Notes: a model not told the origin generated them from the sequence alone. DNA of 64,000 nt from Burkholderiaceae bacterium (GCA_023150375.1 JAKLLA010000005.1:1-64000); one strand, 5' to 3'; positions 1 to 7,048 are shown, numbered from the stretch's first letter. A program made the numbers and translations.

Positions 1-103
1 TCGTCTGTGGCCATTCGTTGAGCTCCGAAAACTCTCAGAAACTGCCGCTCAGTGGATCTCTTCCTGAGGGCTTCTGCAAGTCGGATTCACCATGAAAGTT
101 CAA

Positions 104-577
104 TCAAAACAACAACTTATAGATTTCGCAAGGCCGACTAGCTCGATCCGCCTTGCGGGCTCGGCCCCTGAACTCTGCGTTGGGCCGCACAACAGCCGAC
201 ACCGGCTCGGCCAAAGAATAGAGCGGCTGCACCGTCACTTGGTCCGCAATCCCGAGCTGCTCCCAGATTCGGCGGTCATCGTCGTTCGGGGCTCGCCACC
301 AAAGATCGCCCCCGATGCGACCGCCCATGCACGGGCCGTTCACTCGCCATGCCACCACCTTCAGCGGCATGGCGCAGGGGCCACACAGGATCGCGCCATC
401 GAAGGGGATGCCCTTCCAGCCAACTCCGTGCCAGTGGCGCCCATTCCACAGCGCAGGTTGTGGCGCGGTGCGGTCGCCATCCATCGTCTCGAATTGCACC
501 CAATGCCAGGTGTCGGGTGGCAAGTGCGGCCCAACAGGTCGCTCAAGCGGACCTTGGCCGGCAGCGTTCTCGCTCAT
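104..577 (-). CDS. Hypothetical protein encoded antisense in a cassette
   Basis: This is a 157-residue protein of unknown function, rich in Trp, Pro and Gly in its first 110 residues, with no signal peptide or membrane segment. Its ATG lies inside the attC site at 529-620, so the gene runs against the usual cassette direction and its own promoter would have to lie in or beyond that attC. The frame continues past the left core site (179-185), and the last ~30 residues are simply a translation of attC DNA, so the true end may differ. The competing forward frame (92-649) translates the attC hairpin and looks spurious. I recognise no family. Confidence 0.45.
   Translation of the reverse strand: MSENAAGQGPLERPVGPHLPPDTWHWVQFETMDGDRTAPQPALWNGRHWHGVGWKGIPFDGAILCGPCAMPLKVVAWRVNGPCMGGRIGGDLWWRAPNDDDRRIWEQLGIADQVTVQPLYSLAEPVSAVVRPNAEFRGRARKADRASRPCEIYKLLF
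179..185 (+). other. attC core site (R') of the preceding cassette
   Basis: GTTGGGC matches the GTTRRRY core. It is preceded by CTGAACTCTGC, a typical attC L' context, and by an 8-bp inverted repeat (CGCAAGGC / GCCTTGCG, about 128-158). A convincing R'' partner is not seen further left, so only the right part of this site is supported. Confidence 0.5.
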
Positions 578-620
578 CGTTCCTCCGTGCGGCCAAGGCC
601 GCTTAGCTTTGCGTTAGGGC
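529..620 (+). other. attC recombination site, 92 bp
   Basis: R'' GCCCAAC (529-535) and R' GTTAGGG (613-619) bound an imperfect palindrome; the arms AGCGGACCTTGGCCG and CGGCCAAGGCCGCT pair across a short loop. It separates the reverse-strand cassette gene from the next cassette. The hairpin formed by the bottom strand is the known substrate of integron integrases. Confidence 0.8.
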
Positions 621-662
621 GCAGAATCGCCACCTTCTGGCTTTCCTAGGGAGAACAGCACA

Positions 663-1286
663 GTGGACACCACAACTGCGACACTAAAGGTCCTTGGTCA
701 GGTAGCCGGAATAGGCGGCCTAGCACTTGGAGTTCTACTTTTGATCTTCCGGGAGGTCGTCAGAAAGAACATCTTTCCCAACCTTGCTCAGGCACAGGCG
801 TATCGGCTCATTCGCCTGCTAGTGACCTTCACCTTTATCACAGCCATTGCAGGTATCGCAGCGTGGGCCTTCATTCAACGCCAACAAGGTCAGGTGGCCA
901 TAGCGGCCTTTCCTACAGCTACTCCGCAGCCCGTCATCGACCGATATCTGGCAAAAGTCGACGAAGGCAAGTATGACGACGCCTACTCCCAGTTGTCGTT
1001 AGTCGCGAAGAAGAGAATTGAGATCGGGTTGCTTCGTAGTTCATACGAGTCGGTCAGAGTGCCGCTTGGTACCGTCGTTACCAGAAAGGTCATCGGCCAG
1101 ACGCCGTTCGAGCGTGGAGTAGACGGAGCAACAGGACCGTTTCTTAGCGTGGTGCTCAGGACTCGGTTCGAGAAGGGGACATACGCAGAACTGATGACGA
1201 TGCAGGCCGAGGACGATGCCTGGAAAGTGGCGGGGCACTTTATCGTCCCTTGCCAGCCCCCAACCTGTGAGCCAGAGAAGGAGTGA
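663..1286 (+). CDS. Cassette-borne membrane protein with C-terminal soluble domain
   Basis: This 207-residue protein starts at a GTG behind AGGGAGA. Two hydrophobic helices (about residues 13-30 and 46-70) are followed by a soluble domain beginning with a PQPVIDRYLAKVDEGKYDDAY segment, which resembles the stress-type small domains DUF4019/DUF3887 found in secreted or membrane-anchored proteins. That family link is tentative. The stop overlaps the ribosome binding site of the next gene, so the two genes share one cassette and are probably cotranscribed. No enzyme motif is visible. Base composition is much less GC-rich than in the housekeeping genes. Confidence 0.65.
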   Translation: MDTTTATLKVLGQVAGIGGLALGVLLLIFREVVRKNIFPNLAQAQAYRLIRLLVTFTFITAIAGIAAWAFIQRQQGQVAIAAFPTATPQPVIDRYLAKVDEGKYDDAYSQLSLVAKKRIEIGLLRSSYESVRVPLGTVVTRKVIGQTPFERGVDGATGPFLSVVLRTRFEKGTYAELMTMQAEDDAWKVAGHFIVPCQPPTCEPEKE

Positions 1287-1288
1287 TC

Positions 1289-1756
1289 ATGACACTAAGG
1301 GCAATCATAGCTTTCGTCGCATGCATGAGTATCTCAGTTGCTGGACATGCAAACCCTTTCAATCCGACAATTGGCGGGGTGCCCGTTTACTGCACCAGTG
1401 CTTCAGGGCAACCTGTGGCTACAGTAGTTGACCCATCGCTGCCGGATGTAGGAAGAGCGGTGCCGGGCGCTCCTCCCATCATAGTTCTCAACCCCGCGGT
1501 CCTAAGTCAGCTGAGCCCGCGAATGCAGTTGTTCTGGTACGCACACGAGTGCGCGCATCATCGCCTCGGCCCAGCGAACAGCGAAATCAATGCTGACTGT
1601 TGGGCAATCAAACTGATGCGGAATCAGGGGCTATTGCGCCGTCAAGATCTGCCCGAACTTCAAGCACAGATTGCCGGTACACCAGGTTCAATGTGGGGGC
1701 ATCTTCCCGGGCCGCAGAGAGCCCAACTGTTCGCCAACTGCTTCGCTGCGCCCTAA
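1289..1756 (+). CDS. Secreted HExxH protein, putative metallopeptidase, in a cassette
   Basis: This 155-residue protein has a clear signal peptide (residues 1-21, ending AGHA). HECAH at residues 86-90 fits the HExxH zinc-binding motif, and EINAD from residue 99 offers a possible third ligand, as in short gluzincin-like peptidases. Activity is inferred, not shown. I chose the ATG at 1289 because AGAAGGAG lies five bases upstream; the GTG at 1283 is inside that ribosome site. It follows the membrane-protein gene directly, so both sit in a two-gene cassette. The stop codon overlaps the R'' of the following attC. Confidence 0.7.
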   Translation: MTLRAIIAFVACMSISVAGHANPFNPTIGGVPVYCTSASGQPVATVVDPSLPDVGRAVPGAPPIIVLNPAVLSQLSPRMQLFWYAHECAHHRLGPANSEINADCWAIKLMRNQGLLRRQDLPELQAQIAGTPGSMWGHLPGPQRAQLFANCFAAP

Positions 1757-1879
1757 CCCCTCGCTCAAGCTGACCCGCTACGGCAGGCTGTGTAAGCCCG
1801 GCCTGTGGCACATGGTGCATCATCACAGCCCGGGCTTACACAGCCTGCCTACGCGGGCAGCTTAGCTCGAACGTTAGGC
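1750..1879 (+). other. attC recombination site, 130 bp
   Basis: R'' GCCCTAAC starts at 1750 and R' GTTAGGC is at 1873-1879. Between them is a long, nearly perfect inverted repeat (CGGCAGGCTGTGTAAGCCCG against its complement, about 1781-1854) around an asymmetric loop. It is the most complete attC in the window. Confidence 0.88.
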
Positions 1880-1951
1880 CGCAGAGTCACCGGCCGCTTT
1901 CAGCCGCAGGTTCAGCGTGACTCGCTGCTGAACTGTTCCGAGGAGGACGAG

Positions 1952-2626
1952 ATGCTTTTGGGAAGAACTCTCTGGGTACTGGGCGCACTGTTCGTCTCGC
2001 TACTTGGCATCATGGTTACGCCAGCGATCGCACAGGAGTCGACTCTGTCCGCCTGCTCAGTGGCGGAGCCACCAAAGAACTGCGAAGACAACATGTGGGC
2101 CCTGCGCGTCGCGATCAACGCACCAAACGGAGCGTACGTGCATGTACCAGACCCGGGGTGCATGAATGACTCTGCCGCAGAGATCCAGAAGGCGCTCCAA
2201 GCGGCCGCGGCCTCCGCATCGCCAAAGCTTGCCCTCTTCTCAGGGCCAATCTCAAAGCTTGCTGCGCAACCCATCGCACAGGCCATGAAATCACAGGGTG
2301 GCGACATAGGAAAGCTCTTCTCGCCGTACGCAAAGAATGGCGCACTATGCGCCCCGCTGGTCGCTGTGGTCCCGGTCGAAGCGGATGTCATTGGCTTCCG
2401 CCTTCTTGCCGGCGAGGCGTCAGGGGGGCTAAGCCGCTGCTCGCCAGGCGCCGACTGCCCAATCGGTTGGAGCAAGTTTCAGACAACTCCTGTGCAGAAC
2501 AAGGCCGTTGCAATGCGCACCTATTCAACGGTGTTCATGAACTGGTCGCACGACCGTGCTCGCCGCGCTGAAATGCTCGTCTTCTACAAGCTTCCCAAGG
2601 GCGAGAAGCCACTCCAAGAGATGTAG
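1952..2626 (+). CDS. Secreted hypothetical protein in a cassette
   Basis: This 224-residue protein has an N-terminal signal peptide ending near TPAIAQ (residue ~28). The mature part contains several cysteines (SACSV, KNCEDN, PGCMN, ALCAP, SRCSPGADC), suggesting disulfides in the periplasm or outside the cell. The ATG at 1952 was chosen because GAGGAGGA sits just upstream and the signal peptide begins there. No catalytic motif or family is recognised. It is the only gene of its cassette and is followed by an attC that has been split by an insertion sequence. Confidence 0.6.
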   Translation: MLLGRTLWVLGALFVSLLGIMVTPAIAQESTLSACSVAEPPKNCEDNMWALRVAINAPNGAYVHVPDPGCMNDSAAEIQKALQAAAASASPKLALFSGPISKLAAQPIAQAMKSQGGDIGKLFSPYAKNGALCAPLVAVVPVEADVIGFRLLAGEASGGLSRCSPGADCPIGWSKFQTTPVQNKAVAMRTYSTVFMNWSHDRARRAEMLVFYKLPKGEKPLQEM

Positions 2627-2638
2627 GTCGCGACTGCG

Positions 2639-2760
2639 GCCTAACCATTCGCTCGAGCCGACCCGCTACGGCAGGCATCGTAAGCCCGGCCTGAGGTACA
2701 CGGTACATTCTCTCAGTCCGGGCTTACGCCGCCTGCCTCCGCGGTCGGCTCAGCTCCAAC
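2639..2760 (+). other. Left part of an attC site split by the insertion sequence
   Basis: R'' GCCTAAC (2639-2645) is followed by the same inverted-repeat design as the site at 1750. The sequence runs to CTCAGCTCCAAC at 2760, exactly where R' GTTAGGC should follow. That core, as GTTAGGG, is found instead at 4403-4409, after the insertion sequence. Confidence 0.8.
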
Positions 2761-3192
2761 TACAAGGGCTTCCCCCGCTGTCAAGCAAATATTTGAACAA
2801 TATTTCTCCCGGCCAATCGCATCTCGACTGACCCGATACCTCCCATGTTCACCTCCACGTTCGCCAACTCGCTGCTCTGTGCTCCGAGCCAAGGTGCGGA
2901 CTGGAAAAACTACAACCGGTCATCGAAGCAGCGATCGTGGATTCTGTTGAACCCCTCGGCTGCAGACCCTGATGAAAGACTCACGCGGGCGACCCATTCG
3001 TTAGCCAAGTATGTCGACCTCCGATTTCTGGATCTCTGGTCGACAGTGACTTCTCGAGTTGATCGGTCACTGCCCGCGCAGGTCCAACCTTGCTCCTCAT
3101 CAGCGACGGCGGTTCCCGCGGTGGTGAATTCAGTGTCGGTGGCGGTGCGCCCCCGGTGGTTCAAGCGACTGGATCGGTGGGCAGCTCACCCG
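2761..3192 (-). ncRNA. 3' noncoding region of the IS, candidate bridge-RNA locus
   Basis: There are 432 bp between the transposase stop and the element end, with no convincing gene on either strand. In IS1111-group elements the bridge RNA that specifies donor and target is encoded in the 3' noncoding region, so it should lie here. Two short matches to the present junctions support this weakly: CATTCGTTAG at 2995-3004 repeats 4398-4407, and TCCAAC at 3083-3088 repeats the left target flank. RNA boundaries and fold are not determined. Confidence 0.4.
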
Positions 3193-4287
3193 TCAAGACG
3201 GGTATTCGAATTCCTCGCCCTTGCGCAGTACCGCCCAGGCCATGCGAGCGTTCTTGGCGGCAATGGCCACCACGGTCTTCCAGTAGCCGCGACGCTCTTC
3301 GAGCTTCTTGGCCCAGGTGCTCACCGCATCGGTCTTGTCCTTGGCCGCAGCCAGCACCGCCCGCGCACCGAGGATCAGCAGCGTTCGCAGGTAGGCGTCG
3401 CCCGCCTTGGTGATGCGCCCGAGCCGGACCTTGCCGCCCGAGCTGTACTGGCTGGGTACCAGGCCCAGCCAGGCGGCGAACTGCCGGCCGCTCTTGAAGT
3501 CGTGGCCGTTGCCGACCATGGCCACCAGGGCAGTGGCGGTGGTCTCGCCGATGCCGCACAGGCGCATGAGCTGACGGGCCGGATCGTGGCGGGCCATCAG
3601 TCGGATGTGGGCGTCGTACTCGGCGATGCGACCATCCAGGTGCGACACCTCGCTGAGCAAGTCACCGATGACGGTATTGGCCCAGCCGGGCAGTTCCTCC
3701 AGCCTCAGCGTGGCCTCGCGGCGCACGGTGGCGGCCTTCAGCGGCAGCACGATGCCCAGCTCACTCAACAGCCCGCGGATGCGGTTGATCAGCGCCGTGC
3801 GGGTATCGACGAACCCCTGCCGGGCGCGGTGCACCATCAGGCGGGTTTGCTGGTCCAGGCTCTTGACCGGCACGAAGCGCATGTCGGGCTTCTGCGCAGC
3901 CGCACAGATGGCGGCCCCTTGCAGGGCGCGCCGGGCGCAGTGGCCCGGCCCTTCGCCAGGCACCCCCAGTCCACAGGACTGGCGGTGTCCGGGCTCAGCA
4001 TCGGCCGCATCGTTCTTGCTGCGCCGCCCGCTCATGCGAAACGGGGTGACGAACTTCGGCGCGATGAGCTTGCAGGTGTGGCCGAACTTGCTGAACTCGC
4101 GCGCCCAATGGTGCGCACCCGAACACGACTCCATCGGCACGGTGCAGGGTGGCAGCGCTGCCACCGTCTCCAGCAGCCTGGCGCGCGCCAGCGTCGGGCG
4201 CTTGAACTCCACGCGACCGGCTTCGTTCAACCCGTGCAGGGCAAACACGTTCTTGGCGAGGTCGATTCCGAGCATGACAATGGACAT
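3193..4287 (-). CDS. IS110-family transposase (DEDD recombinase) with internal insertion
   Basis: This 364-residue transposase starts MSIVMLGIDLAKN, the IS110 N-terminal RuvC-like DEDD signature (first Asp at residue 9), and continues through GRRSKNDAADAE and the C-terminal transposase-20 region with LCGIGETTATALV and GRQFAAWLGLVP plus the conserved serine segment near YSSGGK. Relatives read DAADAE directly followed by AICEA; here about 27 extra residues (99-125) interrupt this motif. The insertion keeps the frame, but lies between catalytic residues of the RuvC-like domain, so activity is doubtful. ATG at 4287 follows AAGGAGAAG. Confidence 0.88.
   Translation of the reverse strand: MSIVMLGIDLAKNVFALHGLNEAGRVEFKRPTLARARLLETVAALPPCTVPMESCSGAHHWAREFSKFGHTCKLIAPKFVTPFRMSGRRSKNDAADAEPGHRQSCGLGVPGEGPGHCARRALQGAAICAAAQKPDMRFVPVKSLDQQTRLMVHRARQGFVDTRTALINRIRGLLSELGIVLPLKAATVRREATLRLEELPGWANTVIGDLLSEVSHLDGRIAEYDAHIRLMARHDPARQLMRLCGIGETTATALVAMVGNGHDFKSGRQFAAWLGLVPSQYSSGGKVRLGRITKAGDAYLRTLLILGARAVLAAAKDKTDAVSTWAKKLEERRGYWKTVVAIAAKNARMAWAVLRKGEEFEYPS
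3913..3993. repeat. 81-bp in-frame insertion inside the transposase gene
   Basis: The segment breaks the family-conserved DAADAE-AIC motif without shifting the frame (81 = 27 codons). It contains a small perfect hairpin, CCAGTCC-ACA-GGACTGG at 3966-3982. Origin is unknown: it could be a miniature element or captured DNA. Confidence 0.55.
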
Positions 4288-4402
4288 GGACTTCTCCTTC
4301 CGGGATACCCGATGAGATTGCCGAGAACCCCATCGTGGCACTTCGTGGGCGCCTTGCAAGCGGCCGCTCGCGGAGCCTGGGATGGGGAAGTCCCCTTCAT
4401 TC

Positions 4403-4409
4403 GTTAGGG
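4403..4409 (+). other. Right remnant of the split attC (core GTTAGGG)
   Basis: GTTAGGGCGCAG has the same core and spacer as the site at 613-624. It provides the missing R' of the attC whose left part ends at 2760 and marks the start of the methyltransferase cassette. Confidence 0.7.
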
Positions 4410-4425
4410 CGCAGAGCAAGCACCG

Positions 4426-5064
4426 ATGCAGGACTACTACGCAGCACGCGCGACCGAGTACGACAAGGTCTATGCGAAGCCGGAGCGCCAAGCGGATCTT
4501 CGACAGATCGAACAGTGGTTGCCTGGCGTTCTCGCCGGTCGCTCGGTGCTCGAGGTCGCGTGTGGCACCGGCTACTGGACCCAGTTCTTCGCGCCCCGCT
4601 GCACGCGCATCGTTGCCATCGACTCCGCACCGGAGACGATTCAAATCGCCAAGTCTCGCGTTCCACCGGAGAAGGTGGAGTTCGTCGTCGGAGATGCATA
4701 CAGCCTTCCTCCTCAGCCCAAGCCGCTCAGCGCCGGCTTTGCCGGCTTCTGGTGGTCTCACGTACCTCGCACGAGAGTCGGAGAGTTCCTGCGCGGTTTC
4801 CATGCAGCGCTCGAACCCGGAGCACCAGTGGTGCTTCTCGACAACCGCTTCGTCCCTGGCAGCAGCACGCCCATCACCGAGCAAGATGCAGCGGGCAACA
4901 CGTACCAAACCCGGCTCCTGTCCGATGGCACGTCATATCGGGTGCTCAAAAACTTCCCCTCCGAGCGGGAACTCCTTGCTGCGGTTTCTCCCTTTGCCAC
5001 CGGGGTGCGCTATCACGAGTGGGAGTACTTCTGGGCCCTAGAGTACGTCACCGCTGCGCCCTAA
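4426..5064 (+). CDS. Class I SAM-dependent methyltransferase in a cassette
   Basis: This 212-residue protein has motif I VLEVACGTGY at residues 41-50, an acidic ribose-contact residue in IVAIDSAPE (motif II) and GDAYSLP (motif III-like), which together indicate a Rossmann-fold methyltransferase of the UbiE/Methyltransf_11/25 type. The substrate is unknown; such enzymes are common cassette cargo. The ATG lies 16 bp after the attC core, with no strong ribosome site, so translation may depend on read-through from upstream. The stop TAA is embedded in the next R'' (GCCCTAAC, 5058-5065). Confidence 0.85.
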   Translation: MQDYYAARATEYDKVYAKPERQADLRQIEQWLPGVLAGRSVLEVACGTGYWTQFFAPRCTRIVAIDSAPETIQIAKSRVPPEKVEFVVGDAYSLPPQPKPLSAGFAGFWWSHVPRTRVGEFLRGFHAALEPGAPVVLLDNRFVPGSSTPITEQDAAGNTYQTRLLSDGTSYRVLKNFPSERELLAAVSPFATGVRYHEWEYFWALEYVTAAP

Positions 5065-5086
5065 CCCTCTACAAGGATTTCCCTCC
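5058..5086 (+). other. Truncated attC followed by a possible decayed IS1111-type end
   Basis: R'' GCCCTAAC (5058-5065) closes the methyltransferase cassette, but no inverted repeat or R' follows. After CCTC the sequence TACAAGGATTTCCCTCC (5070-5086) resembles the first 16 bp of the IS at 2761 (TACAAGGGCTTCCCCC). This suggests a second attC-targeted insertion later deleted. The stretch 5087-5310 holds no gene that I can support. Confidence 0.4.
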
Positions 5087-5310
5087 AACTCAACCTCTTC
5101 AAGACTGCAGTTGCCCTGCTTCCACGGACACCTTACCCCTTTCGCTCACGGAGTCCGAGATGGCAAGAACGAGGCCGCCGTACCCGGCCATGGGCTGCGT
5201 GGCTGCGACGGCAAGTTGCTTGACGTGCACCGGTGGCACGCAGGCGCAAAGAGGTCGCAAACCGAATGAAGGCCCGACCCCGGTGCCGAACCAGACCTCA
5301 CGGGCCTGAC

Positions 5311-5874
5311 TCAGCGCCGCGCCTGCACCACGCGCGAGGGCACCGCGAAGCTGCCGCCGCCGAGGTGGTGCAGCGTGTGCAGCTCGGCGTTGTGTTCGCC
5401 GAAGTGCCAGCGGCCGGCGTCGAAGACGCGCGGGTCGGCGGCGGCGGACAGCACTTCGCCGAACACGGTGTCGTAGGCCTGTTCGCTGTGCGGCTCCGGG
5501 AGGTGGCGCAGCTCCAGGCAGGCGACGCAGCCGTGGATCCACGGCAGGCCCAGCACCGGGCCGGGCGTGCTGGCGATGGCGTGGCGGGCGAACTTGTCGA
5601 CCTCGCGTCCGCTTTCGCTGCCCACCGCGAAGGTCAGGTCGGCCAGTGGCGGGCAGGGCAGGCAGAGGGCGAAGCGGCCGCTGGCGGCCAGCAGTTCGCG
5701 CGTGAAGGTGGACTTGTCCACCACCACCGCGATGCGCGGCGGCGTGAACTCCACCGGCATCGACCAGGCCGCGGCCATCACGTTGCGGCGGCCGGCGTGC
5801 TCGGTGGTCACCAGCACGGTCGGGCCGTGGTTGATCAGGCGGCTGGCGTGTTCGAGGGCGATGGGTTGCAGCAT
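5311..5874 (-). CDS. Flavin reductase-like (FMN-binding split barrel) protein
   Basis: This 187-residue protein begins MLQPIALEHASRLINHGPT and has VLVTTEHAGRRNVMAAAWSM followed by PPRIAVVVDKSTFTRELL, the pattern of flavin-reductase-like/FlaRed split-barrel proteins that bind FMN and act as NAD(P)H:flavin oxidoreductases or related enzymes. The C-terminal half carries GCVACLELRH and an HFGEHNAELHTLHHLGGG stretch. I chose the ATG at 5874, which follows GGAGAC and matches the usual N-terminus; longer starts at 5949 and 5991 would add a Pro/Gly-rich tail. It is the first backbone gene after the array. Confidence 0.8.
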   Translation of the reverse strand: MLQPIALEHASRLINHGPTVLVTTEHAGRRNVMAAAWSMPVEFTPPRIAVVVDKSTFTRELLAASGRFALCLPCPPLADLTFAVGSESGREVDKFARHAIASTPGPVLGLPWIHGCVACLELRHLPEPHSEQAYDTVFGEVLSAAADPRVFDAGRWHFGEHNAELHTLHHLGGGSFAVPSRVVQARR

Positions 5875-6053
5875 CGGGGCGTCTCCGTCGATGGGGGGCG
5901 GGCCGGGCGGCAGCGTGCCTTCCGGGGGGATCTGTCGGAATGTTCCCATGGACGGTGGCGCCTCCGATGCTTCCCGGCGCGGCGACGACACGACGGTGGG
6001 GGCTCGAATGAGCTAGTATTCGGGCTCGATCGATACGACGGCCGGAGTGCCCC

Positions 6054-6560
6054 ATGCGCATCACGTCCCCTGCTTTCGCAGACAGCCCGCCCGATGTGGT
6101 GGCGCCGGTGGTCCTGCAGGTGATGGAGGGCCAGGCGAGCTACCGGGCCGTTGCCGACGCCAGCCGCAGCGAGCGCATCGACATGGTCCGGCAAGGGGTA
6201 CCGGCGCGGCTGCTGGTGACGCTGGCGAGCGACATGCACGTGCCGCGCGAGCAGCTCTACGTCTGGCTGGGCATTGCGCGCGCCACCGCCAACCGCAAGC
6301 TCAAGGCCGGCCAGCTGCTGAGCCAGGACGAGAGCGAGCGCGCGCTGGGCATTGCCCGGCTGGTCGGCCAGGTGCAGGCGCTGGTGCGCGAGTCGGGCCA
6401 GCCGGAGGGCTTCGACGCGGCGCAGTGGACCGCCGCCTGGCTGCAGCGGCCGAATCCGGCGCTGGGGGGGCGAGCGCCGGGCGACTACATGGACACCGCC
6501 GACGGGCGCGAACTGGTGGCCGGCCTGGTCGCGCAGATGCAGAGCGGGGCCTACGCCTGA
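6054..6560 (+). CDS. MbcA/ParS/Xre-family antitoxin
   Basis: This 168-residue protein has a helix-turn-helix-type N-terminal half (RLLVTLASDMHVPREQLYVW ending in IARATANRK) and a C-terminal MbcA/ParS toxin-binding domain (LVGQVQALV ... FDAAQWTAAWLQRPNPALGG ... DTADGRELV). The P-N-P-A-L-G-G and D-T-x-x-G patterns are characteristic of antitoxins partnered with RES toxins. The next gene overlaps its stop by one base and encodes such a RES protein, so the pair forms one operon. Antitoxins of this type usually repress their own promoter. Confidence 0.88.
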   Translation: MRITSPAFADSPPDVVAPVVLQVMEGQASYRAVADASRSERIDMVRQGVPARLLVTLASDMHVPREQLYVWLGIARATANRKLKAGQLLSQDESERALGIARLVGQVQALVRESGQPEGFDAAQWTAAWLQRPNPALGGRAPGDYMDTADGRELVAGLVAQMQSGAYA

Positions 6561-7048
6561 TGACGATGGCCGAGCCGATCGCGCTCTGGCGCATCGCCAC
6601 CGACACGCCGCAGTACGAGGCCCACGACCTGTCGGGGCGGGGGGCCGAGCGGTCCGGCGGGCGCTGGAACCGGCCGGGTACGGCGCTGGTGTATGCCTCG
6701 ACCTCCCGGGCCCTGGCCTGCCTCGAAACCGTGGTGCACCTGGGCGCGGACAGCCTGCCGCTGAACCGCTATCTGGTCGAGATCTCGCTGCCGACGGACC
6801 TGTGGGGCCAGGCGGTGGCGCTGGACGCGGCCGCCCTGGTGGGCTGGGATGCGGTGCCGGTGGGCAAGGCGTCGCTGGACTGGGGGGCGGCCTGGGTCGC
6901 CGCCGGGCGTTCACTGCTGGCGCGGGTGCCCTCGGTGATCGTGCCGGAGGAGATGAACGTGCTGATCAACCCGGCCCATCCCGATGCGGCGCGGCTGCGG
7001 GCGGTGAAGCGGCGCCGCTGGCTCTACGACGCCCGGCTGGGGCGCTGA
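6560..7048 (+). CDS. RES-domain toxin
   Basis: This 162-residue RES-family protein has LWRIATDTPQYEA, the Arg/Gly-rich GRGAERSGGRWNRPGTALVY segment, YASTSRALACLETVVHLG and the C-terminal PSVIVPEEMNVLINPAHPDA. RES toxins degrade or modify NAD+ in the cell and stop growth; the conserved R, Y and E residues of the active site appear to be retained. ATG at 6560 overlaps the antitoxin stop (TGATG), typical of toxin-antitoxin coupling. It seems intact. It lies 1.5 kb from the integron array but has backbone-like GC, so recent transfer is not evident. Confidence 0.9.
   Translation: MTMAEPIALWRIATDTPQYEAHDLSGRGAERSGGRWNRPGTALVYASTSRALACLETVVHLGADSLPLNRYLVEISLPTDLWGQAVALDAAALVGWDAVPVGKASLDWGAAWVAAGRSLLARVPSVIVPEEMNVLINPAHPDAARLRAVKRRRWLYDARLGR

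Larger units (their letters stand above)
2761..4402 (-). mobile_element. IS110-family (IS1111 group, attC-targeting type) insertion sequence
   Basis: The element separates AAC (2760) from GTTAGGG (4403) of one attC. Near its ends are subterminal inverted repeats: AAGGGCTTCCCC starts 3 bp inside the left boundary and AAGGGGACTTCCCC (reverse strand, 4384-4397) starts about 5-7 bp inside the right one, the 3/7 bp asymmetry known for IS1111-group elements. It carries one reverse-strand DEDD transposase. IS1111-attC elements are an established group that targets cassette attC sites. At about 1.64 kb it is longer than typical members (~1.4-1.5 kb); an 81-bp insertion in the transposase gene explains part of this. 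Exact ends are inferred. Confidence 0.75.
179..5068 (+). mobile_element. Integron gene-cassette array (distal part, no integrase in window)
   Basis: Four cassette-like units follow one another, separated by attC-type sites whose R'' (GCCYAAC) lies left and R' (GTTRGGC) right, the orientation expected when attI and the integrase lie to the left of the window. Core sites are at 179-185, 613-619, 1873-1879 and 4403-4409, with R'' elements at 529, 1750, 2639 and 5058. The genes are small, are separated only by attC DNA and look clearly lower in GC than the genes after 5.3 kb. Stop codons run into R'' (1756, 5064), as is usual for cassettes. The array appears to end at the truncated site near 5068, after which backbone genes begin. 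Confidence 0.8.

Noticed and set aside
1-178. A full attC or gene end at the window start
   Set aside because: Only the right core (179-185) and a short inverted repeat are convincing; no R'' or clear coding sequence could be supported.
92-649. Forward reading frame in the first cassette
   Set aside because: Its C-terminal half is a translation of the attC palindrome and it opposes a more protein-like reverse frame.
2845-4407. Forward frame of 520 codons across the insertion sequence
   Set aside because: Antisense to the transposase and without domains.
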